Positions 18,543-26,800 of a DNA stretch of 48,367 nucleotides are shown here, piece after piece. Each line of letters opens with the position of its first letter. Position 1 is the first letter of the stretch. The notes beneath the pieces are model-generated. The model was not told where the DNA came from, made no database searches, and saw nothing but the letters and a program-made list of their open reading frames with translations. The DNA comes from Acidobacteriota bacterium (GTDB taxonomy: Bacteria > Acidobacteriota > Terriglobia > Terriglobales > Acidobacteriaceae). The stretch is from contig JANYDG010000109.1 in assembly GCA_025359885.1 (NCBI GenBank), positions 1 through 48,367 of the forward strand. Reading direction: 5' to 3'. A program made the position numbers and the translations under genes.

Positions 18543-19543
18543 GTAATGCGATGAGCAGCGTTTTGGTCTTTCTGGAAATCAAGAATCGTGAGATTAGCCG
18601 CATTTCCTGGGAAGCAATGGCGGCCGCCCACACCCTGGCCGAGGGCCACGGATTGTCAGTGGATGTGGCCCTGGTGGCAAGCCCGGGTAACCCGATCTTC
18701 GCGACCATACACGGTAAAGCGCCGCGCACCGTTTATGCCATCGATCACTCGCTGCTCCACGACTACACCGCAGACGGGTATACGGCGGCCTATGCGCAGT
18801 TGATTCAGCAGGTCAGCCCATCTTATGTGGTCTTTCCTCATACCTACCAGGTACGCGACTTTGCTCCCTGCCTTGCGACCCGCTTCAAGCAGGTGCTGAT
18901 CAGCGATGTCACTGGAATTGAAACACATGCCGGTGCCGCGTCGGTTGCTCCGACGTTCATTCGCCAGTTGTTGCAAGGCAAGCTCAACGCGCAGTACCAC
19001 CACCGTGGCACCGGACCCTGCTTTCTCTCAATTCAGGCCGGAGCCTTTCGCGCGGATGCAGCTGAGGCGGGAGCGACGACACTGGCGACCTTCGAGCCGC
19101 GACTCGATGCAGCAAAGATTCGCACCAAACCCAGCGAGCCCTTCCGCGCCTCTGCGCAGACGGTCGACCTCAGCTCCGCCAGCATTCTGGTGTCGGTAGG
19201 CCGCGGCATCCGGGAGGAAGCGAATCTGCCCATCGTTCAGGAGCTGGCAACCGCCCTGGGAGCAGAATTGGCCGCCTCGCGCCCCATCTGCGACAACGGC
19301 TGGTTGCCCATGGATCGCCAGGTTGGCAGCTCAGGGCAGACAGTTGCGCCCAAAGTTTACCTGGCAATTGGCATCAGCGGAGCGATTCAGCACCTGGTTG
19401 GGATGAAGGGCTCGCAGTGCATCGTGGCCATCAACAAGGACGAAAACGCACCCATCTTCGAGGTCGCCGACTATGGCATTGTCGGCGACCTCTTTGATGT
19501 GGTCCCGGCATTGACGGCGGCAGTTCTCAAGGGCAAGGGATAG
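18539..19543 (+). CDS. etfA: Electron transfer flavoprotein alpha subunit
   Basis: FAD-binding subunit of ETF. The 334-aa product has an N-terminal ETF domain (SSVLVFLEIKNREISRISWE) and a C-terminal FAD domain beginning ASILVSVGRGI, with RPICDNGWLPMDRQVGSSGQ and the hallmark YLAIGISGAIQHLVGMKGS followed by IVAINKDENAPIFEVADYG. All of the FAD-contacting stretches look intact. It is translationally coupled to etfB through an ATGA overlap. Downstream lies a hairpin shared with the convergent pspA gene. Confidence 0.95.
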   Translation: MSNAMSSVLVFLEIKNREISRISWEAMAAAHTLAEGHGLSVDVALVASPGNPIFATIHGKAPRTVYAIDHSLLHDYTADGYTAAYAQLIQQVSPSYVVFPHTYQVRDFAPCLATRFKQVLISDVTGIETHAGAASVAPTFIRQLLQGKLNAQYHHRGTGPCFLSIQAGAFRADAAEAGATTLATFEPRLDAAKIRTKPSEPFRASAQTVDLSSASILVSVGRGIREEANLPIVQELATALGAELAASRPICDNGWLPMDRQVGSSGQTVAPKVYLAIGISGAIQHLVGMKGSQCIVAINKDENAPIFEVADYGIVGDLFDVVPALTAAVLKGKG

Positions 19544-19595
19544 GGCTTCAAATTCGGAGCTTAAAGCCCTCTCATGAATAGCTGAAATCTGGGTG

Positions 19596-19636
19596 CCCCA
19601 CCCTCGACGGGTCTTGGTTATTCCGGCCAGGGTGGG
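19596..19636. repeat. Hairpin between convergent etfA and pspA
   Basis: CCCACCCT (19597-19604) pairs with AGGGTGGG (19629-19636) across a 24-base loop. It lies between the stop codons of etfA and pspA and could end transcripts from both sides, but there is no strong U-tract. The surrounding GGGTGCCCCACCCT looks like the GGTGCCCC-type palindrome also seen at 32079. Confidence 0.4.
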
Positions 19637-19674
19637 ATAGCTGCAAGATGAACTCACACAAAAATGAAAATGTG

Positions 19675-20352
19675 TTAATCCTTGGCCGGCGATTGCAACG
19701 CAGCGCGCTCTTTGATTTGGCTCAGGAGCATTTCTACCTGCTCGTGCTCTTCCAGGCTTTGAAATCGCTCTTCAAGCGACTCCGGCACGAGGATTTCGCC
19801 AGCGGCGGCATTTTCCGCTGAGTGCATTCGTACCCGGCTCTTCATCCGCCCCATCGCCGCTTCCTGCTCCAGGCCAACGATCTTGCGCGCCTGCGTTGCC
19901 CGCCCCACCACCTTGGCGCGGCGATGCTCTGCCATGAGAATCTCGCACTGAGCCCTGGTTTCATTGAGTTTCTGCTCCAGCTTGCGCAGGGTCTGGCGCA
20001 GGGTGTCGGCTTCGAGTTGCTGATCCTCTGCCTGCGCAGCAAATCCTTTGGTGAGCCGGTCAAAGCTCAGCGACCGCTCCAGAGCACCGCGAGCCATGTC
20101 GTCCATGCCACGGGCAACTGCAAGCTCTGCCTTGCGCTTCCACTCGGTAGCCTGCGCCTCATGCTCGGCCCGCTTCTGCTTGAGCAGGTGCTCGTCGGCA
20201 ATGGCGATGGCGACCTGCGTTTTTACCTGGAGCAGCTGGTTTTCCATATCGAGAACCAACTGCTTCAGCAGGCGCTCGGGGTCTTCGGCCTTTTCAATCA
20301 GATCGTTGAGGTTGGCTCGTAACAGGGTGCTGACTCTCTCAAGCAATGCCAT
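19675..20352 (-). CDS. pspA: PspA/IM30 family membrane-stress protein
   Basis: Peripheral membrane protein of the phage-shock/Vipp1 family that coats and stabilises a leaky inner membrane. The 225-aa product starts MALLERVSTLLRANLNDLIE, the amphipathic membrane-binding helix, followed by PERLLKQLVLDMENQL, a PspA hallmark. The rest is almost wholly alpha-helical coiled coil to about residue 180, with a short acidic C-terminal tail (PESLEERFQSLEEHEQVEMLL). Length is typical. It is the last gene of a five-gene minus-strand set: XRE regulator, NfeD-like, flotillin, small coiled-coil membrane protein, PspA. No pspF or pspBC gene is present, so control probably rests with the XRE protein. Confidence 0.92.
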   Translation of the reverse strand: MALLERVSTLLRANLNDLIEKAEDPERLLKQLVLDMENQLLQVKTQVAIAIADEHLLKQKRAEHEAQATEWKRKAELAVARGMDDMARGALERSLSFDRLTKGFAAQAEDQQLEADTLRQTLRKLEQKLNETRAQCEILMAEHRRAKVVGRATQARKIVGLEQEAAMGRMKSRVRMHSAENAAAGEILVPESLEERFQSLEEHEQVEMLLSQIKERAALQSPAKD

Positions 20353-20363
20353 GGCTTGCTCCT

Positions 20364-20789
20364 TTACTTACCCTTTTCCTGGGTGGGGGGTTCGTCTACC
20401 GTTTTGACAAGCGGAATGCCGTTGTTGCCGCTGGGAATGTAGATGGTGGTGTGATTCGGTGAGTTGGCCATCTGCATCTGAGCCTGGATCGCTTCATGCT
20501 GCAGGTAGCGGTCGGTCAAAGTTGCATTGATGATTTGTTGGGATTGCGCAATGCCCTCTGCATCAACGATGCGAATTTGGGCCTTCTGCTTTTCCACCTG
20601 CACGAGTTGCTCGGTCTGTTGAATCTGCAATTCGTTGACCTGGATCTTGTTGCGCTCGTTGGCGCGGGTCTGGTAACGCCCGTACTCGGGTGCGCCCCAC
20701 AACAGAAACGCAAGCACGCCTACACTGCTGATTCCAAAAATTGTCATGGTTCGTGCTGCGCTCGGTCGCTTCATCGGAATGTCGTTCAT
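20364..20789 (-). CDS. Small single-pass membrane coiled-coil protein
   Basis: A 141-aa protein with one N-terminal transmembrane helix (TMTIFGISSVGVLAFLLWG, about residues 14-32), then a long charged helix rich in Gln and Glu (about 40-80), then AEGIAQSQQIINATLTDRYLQHEAIQAQ, which resembles the C-terminal stretch of prohibitin/SPFH proteins without the SPFH domain itself. The tail is Pro/Gly-rich. I do not recognise a named family. It lies 11 bases upstream of pspA and 102 bases downstream of the flotillin gene, so it may be a membrane anchor or adaptor joining PspA to flotillin assemblies. That role is inference. Confidence 0.72.
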   Translation of the reverse strand: MNDIPMKRPSAARTMTIFGISSVGVLAFLLWGAPEYGRYQTRANERNKIQVNELQIQQTEQLVQVEKQKAQIRIVDAEGIAQSQQIINATLTDRYLQHEAIQAQMQMANSPNHTTIYIPSGNNGIPLVKTVDEPPTQEKGK

Positions 20790-20891
20790 CGCTCTCTCTC
20801 TTTTCAGGTTGTTGCCCGGTCAATGTCTTCAGCGTTTGAAGCCGGGATGGGCGGTCCCGGCCTCCTGCCTGCTCTTGAATACGTGCCTTTG

Positions 20892-22298
20892 CTACTTGTC
20901 CTGCGGCTTCTCACGAATCGCCTGCACATTGGCCATCAGGCTCTTGATGTCCATGCCGCTGAGCGCCTCAAAGATAGCCGGCACCTGCGCGGCAATCTTG
21001 GTCATGTCCCCGGTAATCTTGTTCACTCCCGCAGCACCGTCGTTGCCGGTCGAAATGACCGTGATCCGATCAACCTTGCTCAGCGGCTCGCTCATGGCCC
21101 GCACCACATCGGCCATGTTGGTGAGCAGTTTGTCGACGACTGCGGCCTGGTTCCAGCCCTGGTAGGCTTCGGCCTTCAGGTTCATGGCCTTGGCTTCGGC
21201 TTCGCCCTTCTGGAAGATGATCGAAGCCTCGGCCTCGCCCTGGAGCCGAATCGAGGCGCCCCGGCCCTCCGCCTCCGTGGTGAGCCGCGCCTTCTCCGCC
21301 GAAGCAAGCGTTTCGATCCGCTGCCGGTCGACTTCGGCTGGCTTCAGGACGGTGGCAATCAGTTCCTTTTCTCGGCGCAGAATTTCCGCTTCCTGCACCT
21401 TGACCTGGGCTTCCTTCTCGGTCTGCTCAATCTTCACCTGCTCTGCAATGACCTGCTGTTGCATGATGTTGGTCTGGATTTCGTATGCCTTGTCAGCGGT
21501 AGCCTGCTGGCGGCGGCTCTGCTCAGCGTACTGAGACTTTTTAATGTCCATGTCCCGCTGCGCCTCAGCCTGGCGGGCCTGAGAAGCGGCCTCTGCGATC
21601 ACCCGCTCCTGGTCAGCCTGCGCCTTCGCTACGGAAGACTCTCGCAGGGCAATCGCGCGCTGGATGGCGGTGTCGCGCTCGGCAGTCGCGGTCGCCATAT
21701 CCGCATCGCGCTTGATCCGTGCAATGTCGGGCCGGCCCATGTTCGAGATGTATTCGTTCTTGTCGCGCACTTCCTTGATCGTGAACGAAACCACTTCAAG
21801 ACCCATCTTGCTCATGTCGGCGGCACACGTGTTGCGCATCCGATCTCCCACCATCTCCGGTTCTTTGACAATCTGCTCAACCGTCAACTGGCCGATGATG
21901 CCGCGCAGGTGGCCCTCCATCACCAGGCGAATCAGGCCTTCACGCTGCTGGGGACTCTTGCTGAGAAACTGCTCTGCGGCGGTCAGAATCGACGGCTGGT
22001 CGCTACGCACCTTGATCTGTGCGACGGCTTCCACCGTGACCGCAACACCCTGGTTGGTGTATAGATCCTGCTGCGGAGCTACATCAAAGCTCATCAACTC
22101 CAGCGAAAGCTCGCGACAGTTCTCAACCATCGGAAAGATCACCGTGCCGTGACCGGTAATGACACGCGGCCCGCGAAAACCGTACACAATCAGCGCTTCG
22201 TTCGGCCCGGCCTTGCGATACATCTTTGCAATCAGGCCAAGCAGGAAAATTAAAACCAGTACGCTCATTCCGACATACAACACAATCGTATTCATCAT
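20892..22298 (-). CDS. floT: Flotillin-like SPFH domain protein
   Basis: Membrane scaffold protein of the flotillin/YuaG group, which organises membrane microdomains. The 468-aa product starts with a hydrophobic helix (TIVLYVGMSVLVLIFLLGLI) and then the SPFH domain (about residues 30-200: GPNEALIVYGFRGPRVITG, EAVAQIKVRSDQPSI, GLEVVSFTIKEVRDKNEYI). The remainder is the Glu/Ala/Lys-rich flotillin coiled coil and a C-terminal helix region ending near MDIKSLMANVQAIREK. Two consecutive ATG codons start the gene at 22298 and 22295. It lies downstream of an NfeD-like gene, the classical partner of flotillins (YuaF-YuaG in Bacillus), and upstream of PspA. Confidence 0.93.
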   Translation of the reverse strand: MMNTIVLYVGMSVLVLIFLLGLIAKMYRKAGPNEALIVYGFRGPRVITGHGTVIFPMVENCRELSLELMSFDVAPQQDLYTNQGVAVTVEAVAQIKVRSDQPSILTAAEQFLSKSPQQREGLIRLVMEGHLRGIIGQLTVEQIVKEPEMVGDRMRNTCAADMSKMGLEVVSFTIKEVRDKNEYISNMGRPDIARIKRDADMATATAERDTAIQRAIALRESSVAKAQADQERVIAEAASQARQAEAQRDMDIKKSQYAEQSRRQQATADKAYEIQTNIMQQQVIAEQVKIEQTEKEAQVKVQEAEILRREKELIATVLKPAEVDRQRIETLASAEKARLTTEAEGRGASIRLQGEAEASIIFQKGEAEAKAMNLKAEAYQGWNQAAVVDKLLTNMADVVRAMSEPLSKVDRITVISTGNDGAAGVNKITGDMTKIAAQVPAIFEALSGMDIKSLMANVQAIREKPQDK

Positions 22299-22402
22299 CG
22301 AGTTCCCGGTCCTTTCAACCGGGAGGGTTGGTGCCTTGGGTTCAACAACGTTTCAGACGAACTTCAAAACCTTGGTGCAGACAGCATCGCGGGTCGGCTT
22401 CG

Positions 22403-23053
22403 CTACGATTCCCACCGCCTGACGTAAGCGATTCCCTTTTCATAGCGAATGACAAAGACTTCCGTGCCATTTGCAATTGGTTCCCCGGCCTCGGCCCGTG
22501 CAGGTGAGGAGCGTCGTGCGCCGAGCTGCTCATAGACGATCTCGCCGGTGCCCCCGCCGCGGATCGGCGCGCTGACCCGGCCCAGTGCGCCCTCAACCCT
22601 GGTTTCCTCTGCAGTCAGCTCGCGCTCATGCGGCAACAGCACCTTGGCCAGAAACCAGAAGATGATCCCTCCCCCAGCCAGGCCGCACAAGCCGGCCAGC
22701 AGAAAAACAGCGCCAGCGATGAGGGTTCCGTAGCGGGTGAGCAGATAGCCCGCTGCGCCAAACCAGCAGAGAAACACCATGATTGAAAAGGCGTTCCACC
22801 ACGGAACCGACGACGAACCGCGCCCGGTAGCCGGCACATGCGTGGCTCCCTGCGGCAGGTGCGTACCGTGCGCCAGATGCGGCAGGTGAATGTGCCATCC
22901 CCCATGGGCCACGCTGCCGTAACCCATCCCACCGATCAGCGAAACAACGCTGAGCAGCAATCCAGCCACAAAACAGGCAAAATAGAAGCCTTCCCAGAAA
23001 CTCATGTCCGTGACAACAATCGAATTCGTAGCAATCAGAGTCAACGCAATCAT
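22403..23053 (-). CDS. NfeD-like membrane protein
   Basis: Partner protein of flotillin. The 216-aa product has an N-terminal helix (FWEGFYFACFVAGLLLSVVSLIGG), a His/Gly-rich loop (GGWHIHLPHLAHGTHLPQGATH, described in pieces because of its length), two further helices (FSIMVFLCWFGAAGYLL and LIAGAVFLLAGLCGLAGGGI) and a C-terminal beta domain from about residue 150 (GALGRVSAPIRGGGTGEIVY to GIAYVRRW), which fits the NfeD OB-fold. The start at 23053 overlaps the XRE gene stop as ATGA, so the two are translationally coupled; an inner ATG at MSFWEG is possible. The His cluster on the loop might bind metal. Confidence 0.75.
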   Translation of the reverse strand: MIALTLIATNSIVVTDMSFWEGFYFACFVAGLLLSVVSLIGGMGYGSVAHGGWHIHLPHLAHGTHLPQGATHVPATGRGSSSVPWWNAFSIMVFLCWFGAAGYLLTRYGTLIAGAVFLLAGLCGLAGGGIIFWFLAKVLLPHERELTAEETRVEGALGRVSAPIRGGGTGEIVYEQLGARRSSPARAEAGEPIANGTEVFVIRYEKGIAYVRRWES

Positions 23054-23586
23054 CGTGCCCCTGCCTTTCGATTTTTGTCCTGCGCGGTTGCGTCCCCTGC
23101 CTCAGCAATCTCCGACTTCATGGCTGGACGCAGAACCTCCACAAGACGCGGCATCAACCCCGGCGTCTCCAGAATCGACTCAAGCAGCAACAGGCACTCA
23201 CGCGATTGGTCATGACGTGCAATGGTCAGCAGTGCGTGCTTGAGCATCGCATCGCGGCGGAACCTCTCAGCACCCGCGACAAGCCAGAGATCGAGCTTGT
23301 CTTCCATCCCCCTGATTTCACTTTGCAATTCGGGGTGATAGCCCTCCGGGTCATCAACCAGGTAGCCGGGATGCACCTTGAAAAAGCTCGCCAATATCTG
23401 CCGCGTGGTATTGGTCAGGTGAGGCCGCGCACCACTTTCAATCTGCGAGAGATAGCTCTGGCTGAGCTTGCTCCCAGTCTCTGCTTCAATGGCGTGCATC
23501 ATCTCCTGCTGGCTGAGGGCGCGGTCAAGTCCACGCAGACTGCCCTCAACTTCTCGCAGATACCGAATCTTATCGCCCAAATTCAT
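23050..23586 (-). CDS. XRE-family helix-turn-helix regulator
   Basis: Probable regulator of the flotillin/PspA operon. The 178-aa product has an N-terminal XRE-type HTH (about residues 3-75): KIRYLREVEGSL, ALSQQEMMHAIE and the recognition region GSKLSQSYLSQIESGARPHL, then FFKVHPGYLVDD, a phrase common to SinR-like HTH proteins. The C-terminal part (about 85-160) is helical and probably mediates dimerisation or ligand binding. It is the first gene of the operon and overlaps the NfeD-like gene by four bases. A perfect 15-bp inverted repeat lies 60-103 bases upstream of its start, so autoregulation is likely. No strong ribosome site is visible. Confidence 0.85.
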   Translation of the reverse strand: MNLGDKIRYLREVEGSLRGLDRALSQQEMMHAIEAETGSKLSQSYLSQIESGARPHLTNTTRQILASFFKVHPGYLVDDPEGYHPELQSEIRGMEDKLDLWLVAGAERFRRDAMLKHALLTIARHDQSRECLLLLESILETPGLMPRLVEVLRPAMKSEIAEAGDATAQDKNRKAGAR

Positions 23587-23645
23587 AGCGTGAACCGTGC
23601 GGTCTTGCCGATTTCTTTCTGGTCAGTTTTCACTACGCGGAAGAA

Positions 23646-23688
23646 CATATTGCAATCCGCAATTGAATATATCGCGGATTGCAATATG
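23646..23688. promoter_or_regulatory. Perfect 15-bp inverted repeat, probable operator of the flotillin/PspA operon
   Basis: CATATTGCAATCCGC (23646-23660) and GCGGATTGCAATATG (23674-23688) are exact inverted copies with a 13-base spacer. Each arm itself contains the palindrome ATTGCAAT, so the site could bind two dimers. It lies upstream of the XRE regulator, the first gene of the membrane-stress operon, in an AT-rich patch. Binding by that regulator is inferred from position. Confidence 0.7.
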
Positions 23689-23766
23689 ATGCAACAGAAA
23701 TTTTCTCTCCTCGATGGGTGCGTCGATTTTCAGCAAGTTGTTGGGAAAGGCCACGTCAAGCAGCTT

Positions 23767-23891
23767 TCGTAACCTTTGATAAAGCCTGCTTTTTTCAAGG
23801 ATACGGGCTTCAGTCCGTACTTCAGGTCGAGCAGAATCAGCCGGCTTCGCCCCTGAGCGAACCCCTATCCAGACTTTTTCAGAGGTTCCTT
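23767..23891. repeat. 125-bp palindromic intergenic repeat, family 2, copy 2
   Basis: Related to 2920-3045. Its right end TCAGAGGTTCCTT (23879-23891) is the exact inverse of the left end of copy 1; its left end is diverged (AACCTTTGA at 23771-23779). The inner hairpin TACGGGC-ttca-GTCCGTA (23802-23819) and the stretches GCAGAATCAGC and CAGACTTTTTCAGA are shared. The right end overlaps the TAA stop codon (23890-23892) of the S53-family gene. Confidence 0.7.
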
Positions 23892-26800
23892 ACGGCTCCA
23901 CGTTGACCGTGAGATAGGCATTGTGGCTGACAGTCACCGTACCGACAAAAGCAGCAGCGGTGATCTTCAGCGTATGCACGCCCAGCGGCGTTCCGCGCGT
24001 GGTGCTCAGGGTCACGGAGTTGCTGCACCCCACGCCTGCACCCACCATTCCGGCGAGCAGGAGGGCGACCACCAGGGCTCTACCGGCCCAATTGCCAGCC
24101 CGATTCCGCAGCCAGCGCGCCCGGCGACCAATCGGTGTAAGCAAGAGCCCGATGAAGGCCAGCGCGATCCCTCCGCCAGCGACTGGGCCCACTCCGGAGC
24201 CGGGCCGTAAGCCGGGACCAGGACCAGGACCAGGACCAGGACCGTCATTCCGCGTCACATTGCCAGCCGTCGTGATGATGGTCAGATTGGGAGCCCCACT
24301 GCCATCAACGAGCGTTGGGGTGAAATAGCACTGAATCGCTCCGAGGGTAGAGGGATTCTGTTCTTCACAGACCACCTGAATTTGACCGGCGAGGCCGCCC
24401 AGGGATTGGACGGTAAATGGAACCGAGGCTGAGTTACCCTGAACAATGTTGATGTTGGTGATGGTCGAACTGATGGTGAAATCCTCAACCTGCAGATTGA
24501 CCGAGTTTGAGACTGCGGCCTGGTAGGTTGGGTCGCCGAAGTAGTGCGCCGTTACAACATACTGCCCTGCCGGAATGTGAGGGACAAACACCGACGCCAC
24601 ACTGGAAAAGCCCTGACCAACCACAATCGGCACTTGCCCGCTGATGAGCGTTGAGTTGGCATAGAACAGGATGTAGCCGGATGGGTGCTGTTCCGACGTC
24701 AAAGGGGGCGTATTGACCGGGGTCACCGTGGCCGTCAGCTCCACTGCCTGGCCGGGGCCGAGCACCGCGTTGGTTGCCACCAGTGTCACGGTCACAGGAA
24801 ACAGATTGGACTGCAGAAGAAGTGGACTGGAGGCACTCGGATTGTAGGAGGTGTCCCCCGAGTAGTTAGCGGTGACGGAGTGAGTGGTCGTGGTTGAAAG
24901 ATTCACCCCACTCAAAATAGCGGTGTTGGCGGTAACCCCAACCGACCCAAGGAAAGACACGTTCTGGTCGTAGAAAGAGACAGTCCCGGTAATCGGCAGA
25001 GTGCCGATTGCAGATCCTGCCGGCATAATTGTTGCTGTAAGCGTCTCAGGGATTCCAGTGGAGATGATGCTGGGAGTTGCTGCCAGCGTTGTCACTGTTC
25101 CCGTCTTTACCACAGCAATTGCGACCGCAGTTGATGTGGAACTGTTGTAGTTCAGATCACCGGAATAGACGCCCTGCAGCGTGTGAGAGCCGGACGCCGG
25201 AACTGTCACCGGCAAGCTCGCGGTCGTTTTGCCGCCAATCGAGGCCAACGTGCCAAAGCCCTGTGAAATCCCATCGAGATTGACAGTGAATGTTCCCGTG
25301 GGAGGTGAATTTCCTGGATTGGCGGAGGTGACGGCTCCAGTGACCGTGATAGTGCTGCCGCCGGCTGGAGTCGCAGTCGAAGGCGTCACCGTCGACAGGG
25401 TCGAACTCGGCTGAATATTGATCGTCACAGGCTGCGAAATAGCAGCCTGGTAGAGCTTGTCGCCACTATACTCCGCGACAATGTTGTGGCCACCCGAGGT
25501 GAATTGCCCGATTTCAGAGTAAGAGGCGGTGCCGGTTGTGGTCACCGTGACCGGAGTTCCCGTGTTCCCATTGGTGGTCTGATCATAAAACTGCACGGTG
25601 CCCGTGGGAATCGATCCGCCGGACCCGGACAACACTCTGGCAGAGAGCACAACCGTCGCTGAGGGGTTATAGGTCTGACCGTTGATATTGGTCATCTCGA
25701 CACTGTCGGTCGCAGTGCCAACATCCTGAGGCGATGCCCACCTGTCCATGAGCGATTGAGCATTCACGCTCCCAAGACCGGAAACCAGGTCGTAGCCCTC
25801 ATGAGCGCTGAAGCCGATTTGCCCCCGGGGAGAACAATCCGGCGAGCCCAGTCTGCAGCCAATTTGTGCACTGCCAGCGGTTACATCCGTGAATGCCTTG
25901 CGTTGCCCGGTCTGATCCGACCTTTGCAGCGCGTAAAGGTTGGGTGCGAGGTTTCCCTGGGGGCCGTATTGCTGCGCCAGCCGGGCGGCGACTCCAGCAA
26001 ACAGGGCGGCCGATGCCGCACTGCCGCTGCTGAATACCAGCCGGCAGCCGCTGACTGCATTTTGCCCGGAATAGCAGAAGGCCAGACCCGGACCTGCAGA
26101 AGCGGTGGGCAGACTCACATCCGGCAGGGACCGGTGATGGCCAGACTGGAAATCCATCTCCGCAGTGGGAAGCCCGGACGCCGATTGCCACCAGGGCGTT
26201 TCGTAGACGGCGCTGGTGCCACCACCAGAGGCGTAGTGCAGGCCCGCTGCCTGACTTGCTGGCTGACCGGCCTGCCAGGCAATGAAGGTGCCATTTGCCG
26301 CCGAGGAGACTACGCCGACCGCAGTGTTCCATGGCGTAGAAGCCAGCGCGTTGACCGCCAGGCCAGTCGTGACAGGGGCTGAACTTGCGGCGGAGTGACA
26401 CGCTGCTGCGCCGCTGTCTCCCGTGGCGGCAATGACGGCAATCCCTTCAGCGGCCGCCTGCCTGTAGAGGGCGGCATAGAACTCCTGATGAGAGGAACTG
26501 ATGGCGCGTTCGCAGGAGGTGTAGCCCACGCTGACCGTGCGGGCGAGAGAGTGGTCAATGGTGTACGCGAGGGCCAGGTCCAGCCCGTCGGTAGCGGTGG
26601 TAGATTCTGCAGCCACCAGAACGATCTGCGCTTCCGGCGCGGCAACGCCAGCCCACGAAGCAGCGAGAATTGCGCTGGCTTCATCGCCGGTTCGACCTGG
26701 GTCATTGCCGTTCAACTCAACTTGCAGCGTTGCGATAGGTAAACTAAATTTTTTACGAAACTCTGAGAAATCTTCCAACCGGACGTTGCTGCGGGCGGGA

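Noticed and set aside
20496..22064. Long plus-strand open frame (522 codons) opposite the flotillin and small membrane protein genes
   Set aside because: It is the antisense shadow of a repetitive, GC-rich coding region; the minus-strand products match known families and the plus frame has no domain or ribosome site.
24208..24245. Tandem six-base repeats as a possible CRISPR or regulatory array
   Set aside because: They are in frame and encode a Gly-Pro run in the S53-like protein; no spacers are present.
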